DNA of 64,000 nucleotides, taken from assembly GCA_022393335.1 (NCBI GenBank), contig JAJEKB010021013.1:130217-194216 (forward strand), given 5' to 3'. Position 1 is the first letter of the stretch. Every line of letters starts with the position of its first letter. Shown one piece after another: positions 1 through 10,200 of the stretch. This stretch comes from Macrotrachela quadricornifera. Lineage: Eukaryota > Rotifera > Eurotatoria > Philodinida > Philodinidae. The notes beneath the pieces were generated by a model. The model worked only from the letters and a program-made list of their open reading frames with translations, searched no databases and was not told where the DNA came from. Position numbers and translations under genes: made by a program.

Positions 1-229
1 GAACAAAACAAAATGAATTGAAACTAGGCTTTTCAATATTATATTCAACTATCAAATTCAGTTTCTTAATTTGTTCATTGTCTCCTTTCTCTTAAAATAC
101 TTGTTCATGTTATTAAATTTTTGTTATCTTAATCTATCCATATAATGTTTCTTTATCTGCTCTTTTTTGGAATAGTTCTTCACTTATGCTTTATTTGCTA
201 AAATTCTTGTCAATAAAAGAAAAGGCTAA

Positions 230-425
230 ATATGTGCTATTAGTGGTTTCGACATTTTCACTCTCGACATTTTCACTCTCGACATTTTCACTTTCGACAT
301 TTTGTTTTTCTACATTGATGACTTTCGACATTTTTTCTGTTCGGCATTCTACCTTTTGACATTTCCACTTTCGACGTTTTTTTTTCGACATTTTCACTTT
401 CGACATTTTGCATTCGACATTTTAG
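230..425. repeat. Minisatellite of TCGACATTTT(CACTT) units
   Basis: A short unit of about 15 bp, TCGACATTTTCACTT with variants, recurs about a dozen times with interruptions. The bottom strand stays open by chance and would encode a low-complexity V-E-S-E-N peptide, which I do not regard as a gene. The rest of 1-640 shows no coding signal. Confidence 0.75.
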
Positions 426-647
426 TACTTTATCGTCTAATATATTTTAATTGAGAATAAAATAAACAAAGAATTGAAAAGTACAACATAAAACTTAAAA
501 ACAGCCGAAATAGATTTTATAGAAATTTAATAGTATTCATTTAGTTTAACCCTCTGATGAGCGACTTTTGAATGGAAAAGCTGGACGGGGGGAGGTGGGG
601 AAGGAAGAACAGCAAGAAGGAAAAAGTGGTGCATATATGTCGAAGAT

Positions 648-947
648 GTTCACAAATCAGTAAATTGGTATAAGAAATTTTTTCTCCATTTGCTGGATAT
701 GTCAGTATTGAATTCATATATCTTACACAAGCAAAAGACTGGTCAAATCACTCAATTTTATGGCTTTCGATTACAACCGATCCGTCAAATCATTGCATTG
801 CATAGGAGACCACAAGTATCAAGAGGACGCCCCAGTGATGAAGATAACCCAGTTCCATTAGTTCAGTGCTATTTCCGAATACTTATACCTCTAACATCGA
901 AGAAACAAGATTCACGAAAACAGTCTATTGTTTGCATTTTACATTGA
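648..947 (+). pseudogene. piggyBac transposase C-terminal fragment (relic)
   Basis: The frame around 648-947 reads as the end of a piggyBac (DDE_Tnp_1_7) transposase. It has a WYKKFFLHLLDMSVLNSYIL-type helix, then a RGRPS motif, then a basic stretch ending in R-K-x-x-x-V-C, where the C-terminal zinc finger normally begins. The finger is cut off by a stop directly after V-C-I-L-H. No ATG and no upstream catalytic core is present in the preceding 600 bp, so this is a truncated, inactive remnant. It is a separate copy from the broken piggyBac at 21755-27365. The family call comes from remembered motif patterns. Confidence 0.7.
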
Positions 948-2040
948 TGGAAATAAATATACAGTTTGAAAGTTTTTGAAAAACTTCATTTGTTTCGTAG
1001 AGTTATTCTGTCCTCAAGGCTGCACTTTGCATTGCATATTTTAATCTGAAAATTTGAGGTTAAAATAGATAATACAAAGTGTGACCATTTATTATGGGTT
1101 ACTCTGTATAAAAGAAAATCTTTATTAGAAAGTCTTGTCAAATGCACATAGTTGCAAGTCTCAACTGTATTGTGAAGATGCGGTGTAAGATGACTGAATG
1201 TTATCTTTATTATAGGGTTTTTCGTTAATTGATAAACTGGAAAAAATATTTTTAGTAAGATAAATGATAAATCAACATTGTTACTAGTAATGTTAGCATT
1301 TATGTCCTGATTAAGGGTACCCCAATTATATAGTACTTGTGGACCTATGAGTATTATCATTATACAGAACTTGAGGAACTCTCGAACATGTAACTAATTC
1401 ACTGTTATGGGTCTTTCTACTCAAAAATCATAGGTATACCTATTGAGCGATTGTGCACATCACTTCTAATTGTTCAAACATTTTCATCGGTCTTATATGC
1501 AAAAAAACATAGTTGCGGATCTAATATAACTATTGTTGATACTGACACACTTTCCTATGCTGGTGTAATCAAGGATAACATTATGAAAGTCAATGAGACG
1601 GCTTATTAAAAGAGTTTCACATAGACACGTAACCAGTGCTCAAATTGGCTATCAAGTAGTATATGACATGGTATTTGACAGGTAGACAATAATGTAAAGT
1701 TAAATCTAAACTCATGTTTGTTTTTTTGTAGTCAACATTCACAATGATCGCAGTACTATTTTATATTCTTCCTATCAGAATGTAGTGTATGTGCTTGTCC
1801 TAGTTAAATCTGCGCTACGACAACAACAACGTAATAATTATTATCATTTTCAAAAATCAATATCCTTGATCTTTCTTTGAATAACTTTTTCTAGAAAGAC
1901 GATGATAATCATTGGTTTTTATTATTAGTAAGGAAACTTTCAGAAATACAGAACAATAGTAAAGGATGGGGGTGCATTTAGTCCTAAATCGGTTTGCTAG
2001 AATTTTTTCAAAGAAACACTTACAAGGAAACCCCCCAAGG
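948..2040. other. No recognisable gene
   Basis: AT-rich spacer. Open frames here, such as 986-1360 minus, have no recognisable motif and no coding character. Nothing further seen. Confidence 0.5.
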
Positions 2041-2625
2041 TGACACCCTCCGTTTGGGCTCATATTTTGCCTGTAAGTATCACTCGTAGCGTAGATGAGA
2101 GCCCTAGAAAGATTTTTCCCCATACCCTGTTATTGTTTGAATAGCTCACTGTCGTGGTTCCCCTCAGAGACATCAGAAAAACTCATTTTCGAATTTCGAC
2201 TTGAGACTTTGTATAGAGAGAGGTCTCGATGAGAGTCGTTTATTGTGAAAGTTTTAGACGTATTCCTTGTTTCTATCCTTCGATACGGCTATGGTAACCT
2301 AATGTCAATTGCATAGGCAAGGTCTGCTATTCTTATTTGCGATTAAGAGCATTCAACAAAGCCGAAATTTTCATAATGACCTATTTTCATTGAGATCTCT
2401 CTCTATACAAAATGTCAATTCAAAACTCAAAAATAAGTTTTTCTGATTTCTCTGAGGGGAACCGCGGTAATGAGTTATTCTAATACCTTAAAGACACAAT
2501 GTCTCAACAACAACGACATAATGGAACAAATCTTTTTAAGGCTCTTATCTGCGCTATGAGTCCTACCTATAAGGAAAATATGAGCTCAAGCAGAGTGTAC
2601 TAGTTGGAGAAATCCCCTCGCGTGT
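2041..2625. mobile_element. Foldback/MITE-like inverted repeat
   Basis: The two halves are imperfect reverse complements. The block with GGTTCCCCTCAGAGA at about 2156 pairs with TCTCTGAGGGGAACC at about 2450. The block GGGCTCATATTTTGCC near 2057 pairs with GGAAAATATGAGCTC near 2573. The centre is near 2310. Arms are diverged, so it is old, and no coding capacity is visible. Exact ends and target duplication could not be fixed. Confidence 0.6.
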
Positions 2626-3793
2626 CAATTACTCAATCGTTTGAATGAGAGTTTGATCGATGATAAAAGCTTATTCTATGCCGAATAAATCATTACACGA
2701 TATAGTGAGAAAAAAAATGATTAAAATTCGCATTTTGCAACCAACTCAACACATAAAATCAAGTCGAAGCTCACTCTTGGATGTCACTACAAAGAAAAAA
2801 TCGATTCATTTTTGACCTTTCAGACTATAAAGAGTGCGAATCTGTGAAATCCTATTCTTTTTGATCTGCATAGACAACAATTGTTCAGATGTTCTTATAA
2901 AATATCATAGTTCTCAAATATTTTAGTATTCTTAAAAAAATAACTTTTCCAAATTCTGATACGGTTCCCATGGATTCACCCTATATGCATTGATTCAATA
3001 TACTAAATAATATTACTAAAGCATTTAAAGTGAATAATTCTGCAGTTTAGAAGTGCTTGATACTTTTTCATGGTATAGTTAGCTTACCGTTAAGTTAATT
3101 TTTCTTCTATAAGATTTTATTAAGAAAATTAATAAAAATAGCTGTTTTCTGGGATTATTACAATCATTTGAATTGCGTTGCAATATGTCTAACTCATTGC
3201 TGTTATGCATATACTTATCCTGGTTTCTTCTGGAAAATCGTATGTTTATAGTTTATTTTAGTTGAACTTACATGATAAAAATCTTACAATAAGGTCGAAA
3301 TACAGCGTAGTTTGTGTAACTCTTTCACAATTTCGTTTTTCTTTTTGGTTTTCATATTCTTTTCTTTTTATCTCGATACAATCTCTTGTGTTATCAATGA
3401 AAGAAAAGTCTGGTTGATTGGGTTTTATTTATCGTCGTTTCTTACGTAGATATTGTTTCATTTTCATTCTTTATTTTTTTTTCTGAAATGCAGCTACATT
3501 GCAGAAATATTGAGATTTTTTTTTAATTTACACTATGTTTTAATGTGATTTATTGAATAAGTCAGAGTTATAATAGGTCCATACTATAAATATGCATATA
3601 TAGTCAGAAACCATGTTATTTGATCCCAAAATAATTCATGGACTCTCATAAAACAATCTAATTACAATTTAGTTTGGATAGTAGAAAGGAACATGATTTG
3701 TCTTCATCCTTCTTAGAATTGAAATAGTATTGTAAAACCTGATTATGTTGACTATAATATAAGTAACTCGATTTCTATTTCAGTTGGTTATTA
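2626..3793. other. Intergenic/upstream region of the U-box gene
   Basis: AT-rich with no ORF of interest. A good 3' splice site (pyrimidine tract then CAG at 3781-3783) sits ten bases before the ATG of the U-box gene. An upstream exon, perhaps only 5' UTR, may therefore lie in this interval, but I could not identify it. Confidence 0.4.
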
Positions 3794-4918
3794 ATGAGTG
3801 TATCATCAAAGACAACGATAGAAACTGATCATCTGTGTCCAATCACACATGAAGCTTTCAAAGATCCTGTTTTGGCTGAAGATGGGCATACATATGAAAG
3901 AGAAGCTATAATACAATGGATACAAAAGCATGGTACTAGTCCACTTACACGACAGCCACTCAATATTGATCACTTACGTCCTAATTTTGCACTCAAACAT
4001 ATAGTCAATAAGTTTCGTACACAAAATTTTCAATTTAAATTAGACGTAGATATAAAAAAGAAAACTCGTTGAGCACTATTTCAAGCACATGGAAAAACAG
4101 TATGGGAAGCAGAATGGATTGCAAAAGATGGACCACCAATTTGTTTAATGAAAATAAATGGTGTTAAAGCATTAAAAGAAGCATCATATTATGGAGCAAT
4201 GACTCGACATCCGTATATTGTGAAAACATATGGAATTGTCGATGAATCTATAGATGTAGCATCAAATTCAATTATGCTATTACAAGAATTTGCATCTGAA
4301 GGCAATTTATTTGAACTATTACAAGAACAATCATCTATACCTCATTCACATGTGCTATGTGAAATATTTGTTCAAATATCTGATGCAATGGTATTTTTAG
4401 CGCATAATCAAATTGTACATGGTGATTTAGCATGTCGAAATGTATTGGTATTTCAATATGATGCAAATGAACCAAAAAATAATCTTGTTAAACTAACAGA
4501 TTTTGGTCTTAGTCGAGGAAGTTCGATGTATGCCCCTGTAGGATCATCATCAACAACAACATTGACATTAATTCCAATACGTTATGCTGCACCTGAAGTT
4601 CTCAATGATAGTAATAATGAAAATTCATATACAGAAAAATCTGATATGTTCTCTATGGGTATATTAATGTGGGAATGTTATACGAAAGGTGAAATGCCAT
4701 GGTCAAATATTGAAAATGACAATCAAGTTTCTCGAAAAGTTAGAAATGGTGAACGTTTAAAACAGCCAGCGGCATGTGATGATAAGATGTGGTCTGTAAT
4801 ATTAAAATGTATGTCACAACAAGCAAACGATCGACCATCATTTAAAGAATTAAAACATCATTTATTAGGATTTATTGTAAATTCTGTAAATATATTAGGT
4901 AAGCTAATATTTATTTAA
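3794..4918 (+). pseudogene. U-box domain plus protein kinase, one reading frame broken by a single TGA
   Basis: Residues 11-80 form a U-box, the E2-binding fold of ubiquitin ligases, seen as LCPITHEAFKDPVLAEDGHTY, then ReAI-W and SPLTRQPL. After a TGA at 4070-4072 the same frame resumes with a kinase N-lobe (FQAHGKTVWEAEW, LMKIN lysine) and a complete C-lobe: HGDLACRN catalytic loop, DFG in KLTDFGLSRG, APEV, SDMFSMGILMWE and the terminal NDRPSF arginine region. The catalytic loop is HGD rather than HRD and the Gly-rich loop is poor; lysine, catalytic Asp, Asn and DFG are present. The frame ends at 4916-4918, but a splice donor-like AG|GTAAGC near 4896 suggests the real gene may continue. U-box plus kinase would couple phosphorylation with ubiquitin ligation. 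The TGA makes this a recent pseudogene, a readthrough gene or an error. A 3' splice site lies just upstream of the ATG. Confidence 0.75.
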
Positions 4919-5047
4919 GAACAAGAATTATAAATGGACACGCAGCAATCCGGAGTAGAGGTCGAGAACTTGAATTTTAGTCATTTGTATACTACTATCG
5001 AGCAGTACTCCAACCAACAGATAGTGATCTATAAATATTGGTATCCC
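4919..5047. other. Spacer or possible intron start
   Basis: Short spacer between the kinase frame and a transposon end. No independent coding signal. Confidence 0.3.
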
Positions 5048-5116
5048 GAATGATGCTCCCTGGACATTTGCTTCTGAGACACTTGCTCTTTAGTGAGAGT
5101 TGCTCTCCACTGACAT

Positions 5117-5754
5117 TTGCTCTGACAATGGAGGTGTGTGTACTGTTGAGCGAAAAGTCTATATATTTTTACATCAAAAGAAAGCTCTCATCGCCAATAT
5201 AACAAGGTTAAAATATTAGCTGCCCTTGGCTTGTCTGTACGGAGTTATGGTCATTTTACTAGATTTTTGACCTTTGGCAAGGCATATATAGAAAAATCGA
5301 ATTACGAAATTTTGACCTGAAATTTTGCCCATGGATAGCTCTCATAGTCATTAGAATGTCCTAAAAATTTCAGCCAAAAAGAATGTTTTCTTCTTGAGAT
5401 ATTGAACCTCCAGAAAATGATCATGTGTGACAAGAGAAGGTCTCAAAATCAAATTTCTTCAACGTGCGATATCCCAAGAAGAAAACATTCTTTTTGGCTG
5501 AAATTTTTAGGACATTCTAATGACTATGAGAGCTATCCATGGGCAAAATTTCAGGTCAAAATTTCGTAATTCGATTTTTCTATATATGCCTTGCCAAAGG
5601 TCAAAAATCTAGTAAAATGACCATAACTCCGTACAGACAAGCCAAGGGCAGCTAATATTTTAACCTTGTTATATTGGCGATGAGAGCTTTCTTTTGATGT
5701 AAAAATATATAGACTTTTCGCTCAACAGTACACACACCTCCATTGTCAGAGCAA
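5117..5754. mobile_element. Palindromic MITE of the Tc4/Tc5-like family (derivative of the element at 23712)
   Basis: A near-perfect palindrome of about 638 bp with arms of about 300 bp, centred near 5436. Its termini CAATGGAGGTGT...ACACCTCCATTG match the ends of the autonomous element at 23712-26247. It also shares the internal block AACAAGGTTAAAATATTAGC followed by GCCCTTGGCTT, and the GCGAAAA and GAAAGC-CTC blocks. The flanks read C-TGA before and TCA-G after, consistent with insertion at a CTNAG target. It carries no coding sequence and would depend on a transposase in trans. Confidence 0.8.
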
Positions 5755-5810
5755 TTACTTCGGAGACACTGTACTTGTGACATTTTTGGGTTAACAGTGA
5801 CGGAGAAAAT

Positions 5811-5960
5811 TTAGATGAGGATCAGAGTGAGGGCGAAGGAGGATGAGAATGATGGTGATGATGAGGTTGAGGGCGTTGGGAAGCTGTGAGGATGAGGATG
5901 AGAGGGGGGATGATGATTCGGGTGAAGGTGACGATGATGTCAAGGATAAGGAAGTTTTTA
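5811..5960 (+). repeat. Purine-rich low-complexity tract (GATGAGGAT/GAGGGCGA type)
   Basis: About 150 bp of nearly uninterrupted purine-rich GATGAGGAT-like repeats on the top strand, inside the transposon at 5048-6111. No gene is implied. Confidence 0.6.
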
Positions 5961-6369
5961 CATAATTTCAGCATTTTTTAGTTGGTTTTTGAGTGCTGGT
6001 ACTTTTAACTAAGAGCTCTAAGGAAGATAATATCACAAAAGCAAGTGTTTTGGGAGTAAATGTTCGCAGAGAAAATATCATTGGGGAGCGAATGTCTGAG
6101 GAGCATCATTCATGGATTTCTAAATGTTATATCTCGGGATATTTACCGGATGAGGGGAACACCATTTAGCAAACTTCTTGGTTATATGATTACAATCGTT
6201 TTCTTGCTAGTATTTATTTCTGAGATGATGATGCACACTGATTCACTAGTCATTGGATCTGTAACTAGTGCCGTCATTTTAAGTGGATAATTATTATATA
6301 TAGTGCAATTATGTTGAGCATTCTAAAACTATCATTGTATGGCATAGAAGATTATTTTTTCCTTTTAGC

Positions 6370-6531
6370 AAAACCAAGCAGATTCATTAGAGTATCAAAT
6401 TGTGAAAATGGCGAAGTGGTTGAAATAGCAGTAGATGAACAAAATTACGTATCACTGCCAACATTGAATTTGGAATTTCCAGGTATAATTGGCTTAAAAT
6501 ATCGACATTCGCAAACAAATGAATGGAACAC
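6370..6531 (+). CDS. Orphan exon encoding a TDP-43-like N-terminal domain
   Basis: The frame contains FIRVSNCENGEVVEI, then a V-x-L-x-T strand, then EFPGIIGLKYRH. This lines up with the start of animal TDP-43 (TARDBP), whose N-terminal ubiquitin-like fold has IRV...EN-E..EI...FPG..GL.YR and drives head-to-tail oligomerisation. The exon is bounded by a strong acceptor (pyrimidine tract, TTTTAG at 6364-6369) and a donor (C|GTATGT at 6532). No initiator ATG lies inside the conserved part, and no RRM or Gly-rich tail is visible between here and the next gene at 7203. It may be one exon of a gene with long introns, an exon captured beside a transposon, or a remnant. The call is from remembered sequence. 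Confidence 0.55.
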
Positions 6532-7202
6532 GTATGTATAAATTTTTCTTTAATTTAACGTGTAGCAATTAAATAGAACTTCCTTTCTCAATTCAGATCA
6601 AGAGTTTACTATAGTAAAACAAATGATTTTAACATTAAGAATTTCAAGCTATACTGAGATACAGAATACAACAATAGAAACTCAAGAAGTTGATAGATAG
6701 ATTCAAAAGTTTTCAGTTAATTCACTTTCAATTCATACAACATGAACTTAAAAGAATTTATTCCATAGATCTTAATACTAATAGCAATGCTATATTTTTA
6801 GAATTTCTCTTCTTGATACGAAATTTCAACAATCTCAAGACGATTCATTATCAACTATGTACGTTGCTGTGTACTCAGAATGTAAGTTTTTTTTATCCAC
6901 TATTGTATATGAAGACGAAAGTAGGAGTCAATACCGAAATATAACAGTTTAAAAAATATAAAAGATCCTCTTTGTATAGTTTTAAGATTTTTAACCGAAT
7001 TTTTCATAGTGCTCGTTTTCATCATATAATTTAAAATTGAGAGAATATGATCGTTACTATTCTATAGTTCGTTAACCTAATATATTTTCCTACAACTATT
7101 ATTAATTGTAACTCTGTAAAGATCGACTTGATTCAGTTTCTTTACTGACTCCCTCAAGATTCTTGTGTGTATTGACTAACTACTTCCCAACCATAAGAGT
7201 TG
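6532..7202. other. Intergenic or intronic, no firm gene
   Basis: Contains a small open frame at 6690-6944 rich in F, L, I and N, with no motif I can name. If the HEAT gene once had a full NACHT domain its P-loop should lie here, but none is recognisable in any frame. Confidence 0.4.
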
Positions 7203-10200
7203 ATGAATGAAATTAAGATAACAACTATTGTTGTACATTCTATAGGTTTTCAAGAACGAGATATTAGCAAATACATGTACCAATTTTTCAATGAACTTGG
7301 AGATAATAACAAAATTAAGAATAGATATCAACCTGTCGAAACATTAGCAACTTTTCTCAAAAGTCATCCAAAAATATGGGATATTGCGCATAAACCAATT
7401 ATTCTTGGATTCATTTGTAATTTATGGAATAATGAACGACCACCTGCAATCGAACGAATGACACTAACAAAACTTTATAGTATTATTATTCAGTATCAAT
7501 TACGGTGTTATTTAGAAAATCCAACTATTAATACACATTATATGGACGATGATGAGATATATGAAAGATGTAAACAAGAAATATTGCTGTTACAAACAAT
7601 TGCGTTTGAAGGAATAAAACGTAACATGTCACGTCTAAACAAAAATATAATGCAAAGTGCATTCAGAAAAATTGAAACAGATCTAAACAATAGAATAGCA
7701 ATAGAAAACAAAATGGTTAAAATCGGTATTCTTAAACGTTTAACTCAAAATGAATGTAAGAATATAAATGAAATCGAAGATATTTACTATTTTATTCATA
7801 TCAATTTTCAACAATACTTTGCTGCACAATATATGGCAGACAATCTTACTGATAATAATGACGATATAATTAAATTCATTCAAAATCAAAAATACAATAA
7901 AAAATATCAATTATTATTTTCTTTTCTATCAGGTCTAATCAATGAAAAGACATCATCAACATATATGGAAATATTTTGGAAAATTCTTTGTACACAACCA
8001 CTTGATTTAATAGGTATAAGACATATGAATTTAATTATTTCATGTTTGGACGAAGTTGATGATAGAAACATAGTTCCTAATCATAATTTATTACTAAAGA
8101 AAATTGAAGATTGCTTTAAAACTAATTTGTCACAGCCAAACAATGTAAATTATCAAATTATTCGCTTTCTTGAATACAATCCTTTCGCACAACGATCACA
8201 ACTAATGCATGATATTCTAAGTTACACAATTAGGATGAAAAGATGGGAAGCAAAAGAGGTTGCAAGAATTTTAACAGAAAGAGTAATTACATCAGAATTG
8301 ATCAATACTTTGGAAATGGCAATAAATGATCCAGATAATGAAATTCAATCTATAGCTATTTCGATTTTTGAAGAATTAACCAAAGTAAAACTTACATCTC
8401 AAATGTTGAATATAGTCCTAATGATTTTGAAACATGGAAGTGTTAACAAACGAAATAGTATTAGTTCAACTCTTCAAATATCAATTCGAAATAAACCAAT
8501 ACCTTCAGTAATTCTTAGTTTGATGCACGCACTAAAAGATGAAGATCATCATGTTAGAGCACATGTTGCTTTAGCTCTGGGAGAGTTAGATGATGAAGCA
8601 GTCACTCCTGATATAATAAATGAACTACTCATAGCGCTAAAAGATGAAAATGAAAACGTTAGAGAAAATGTCGCTTTGACTTTTGGAGCGTTAGGTGGGA
8701 AGGCAGCTAAGCCTGAAGTAATCGATGGACTATTACAAGCTTTAAATGATCAAAAAGATAATGTCAAGGAAAACGTTATTTTAGCTCTTGGGAAGTTAGG
8801 GGGCAATGCTAACACTACTGAAGTAATCACTGCACTGCTACTTGCATTAAAAAATGATACTGTTAGAAGCTCTGCTGTCTCGAGTTTAAAAGCTCTAATT
8901 GCTCAAAATTCATCTCCTGAGGTAATCAATATCTTAATGCGGTCACTAAAAGACAATGATGCTCATGTAAGAGAATCTGTTGCTTCGGCACTGGGAGAAT
9001 TAGGTGATAAAGGAGCAACGACCAAAATGATCGATGAATTACTATTACTATTCAAAGATCCAGTGGAGAACGTAAGAGCGAGTGCTGCTGGAAGTCTTCA
9101 TCCATTAGTGACGACAGGCACCATTCTTAAAGTGATAAACAGCTTGTTGCGAATGTTGGAGCATGAAGGGAGTGGAACATGTGTCTATTGTACTCTTAAA
9201 GGATTAGTTGAAGAAAAGGCCATGCCTGAAATGATCAATCCTATACTTGCAACAGCAAACCACAAAGATAGTACTGTAAGAAATTGCGCATATATTATAC
9301 TAGGAAAACTAGGCGAAATAGGAGCTACAATTGAGGTGATTAATGCATTACTGCTAACACTGAAACGTGATGATACAGATGCTCAATTCGTCCTAGGAAT
9401 GCTGGTTGAAAAGACTTCATCACCTACAATAATCAACATTTTATTACAGGCACTAAAAGATTCAAATCACCATGTAAGAGTGCATGTAGCTTCGGCTCTT
9501 GAAAACTTAAATGACAAAGCAGTAACGATTGAAGTAACAAATGCACTAATTGTTGCACTAAAGGACAATAATGAAAAAGTTAGAAAAAGTATTACTGTAG
9601 CTCTTGGAAGGTTAGGTCACAAAGGAGTTACACAAGAAGCGTTCAATATATTATTACAAACTCTAAAGGATCCAAATGATGATGTAAGATCTGCTGCGAT
9701 ATGGGCTCTTCAAAGATTAGTAGCAAAAGCACCTACATCCCAAGTAATTAATGGATTATCGGAAACCCTGAAAGATCATAATAAAAATGTTCGAATCTAT
9801 GCTGCTCGAGTTCTTGGAACATTCGGTGATAATGCTACCACACCTGGAGTGATCGATGGATTATTACAACTTCTAAATGATAATGATGACAATGTAAGAT
9901 TCGAGGCGGCTGCGGCTATTGAAAAACTAGGTCCTAAGGCAGTTACACCAGAAATAATTAGTATTCTACTTCAGATATGGAAAAAGAGCAAGGACAAAGT
10001 AGAATGGCGTTTATATTATGCTATTCAAGCATTAGTCAAGAAAAATCCAGCGCCTGAAGTCATCAATATATTATTTCAAGTATCACGAGATGAAATTTTT
10101 AGAGCAAAATCTTTTATTTTTGGTGCTTTTGAAAGATTTGATAAGAAGAAAAGTACACCGCAAATAATAAACTGGCTACTGTTTGTACTAGACGATGTAC

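Larger units (their letters stand above)
5048..6111. mobile_element. Non-autonomous DNA transposon with subterminal repeats, host of a nested element
   Basis: The ends are inverted repeats. GAATGATGCTCC followed by GACATTTGCT at 5048-5071 is mirrored by AGCGAATGTC then GGAGCATCATTC ending at 6111. Inside the left end the motif (G)ACATTTGCTC or ACACTTGCTC recurs several times in subterminal position, a style seen in MULE-like and other elements. No transposase is encoded. A second palindromic element (5117-5754) sits inside it. The superfamily is not determined and no clear target duplication was found. Confidence 0.55.

Noticed and set aside
6060..6290. 76-aa ORF with a hydrophobic segment
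   Set aside because: It overlaps the right end of the transposon at 5048-6111 and has no recognisable domain or splice context; probably chance.
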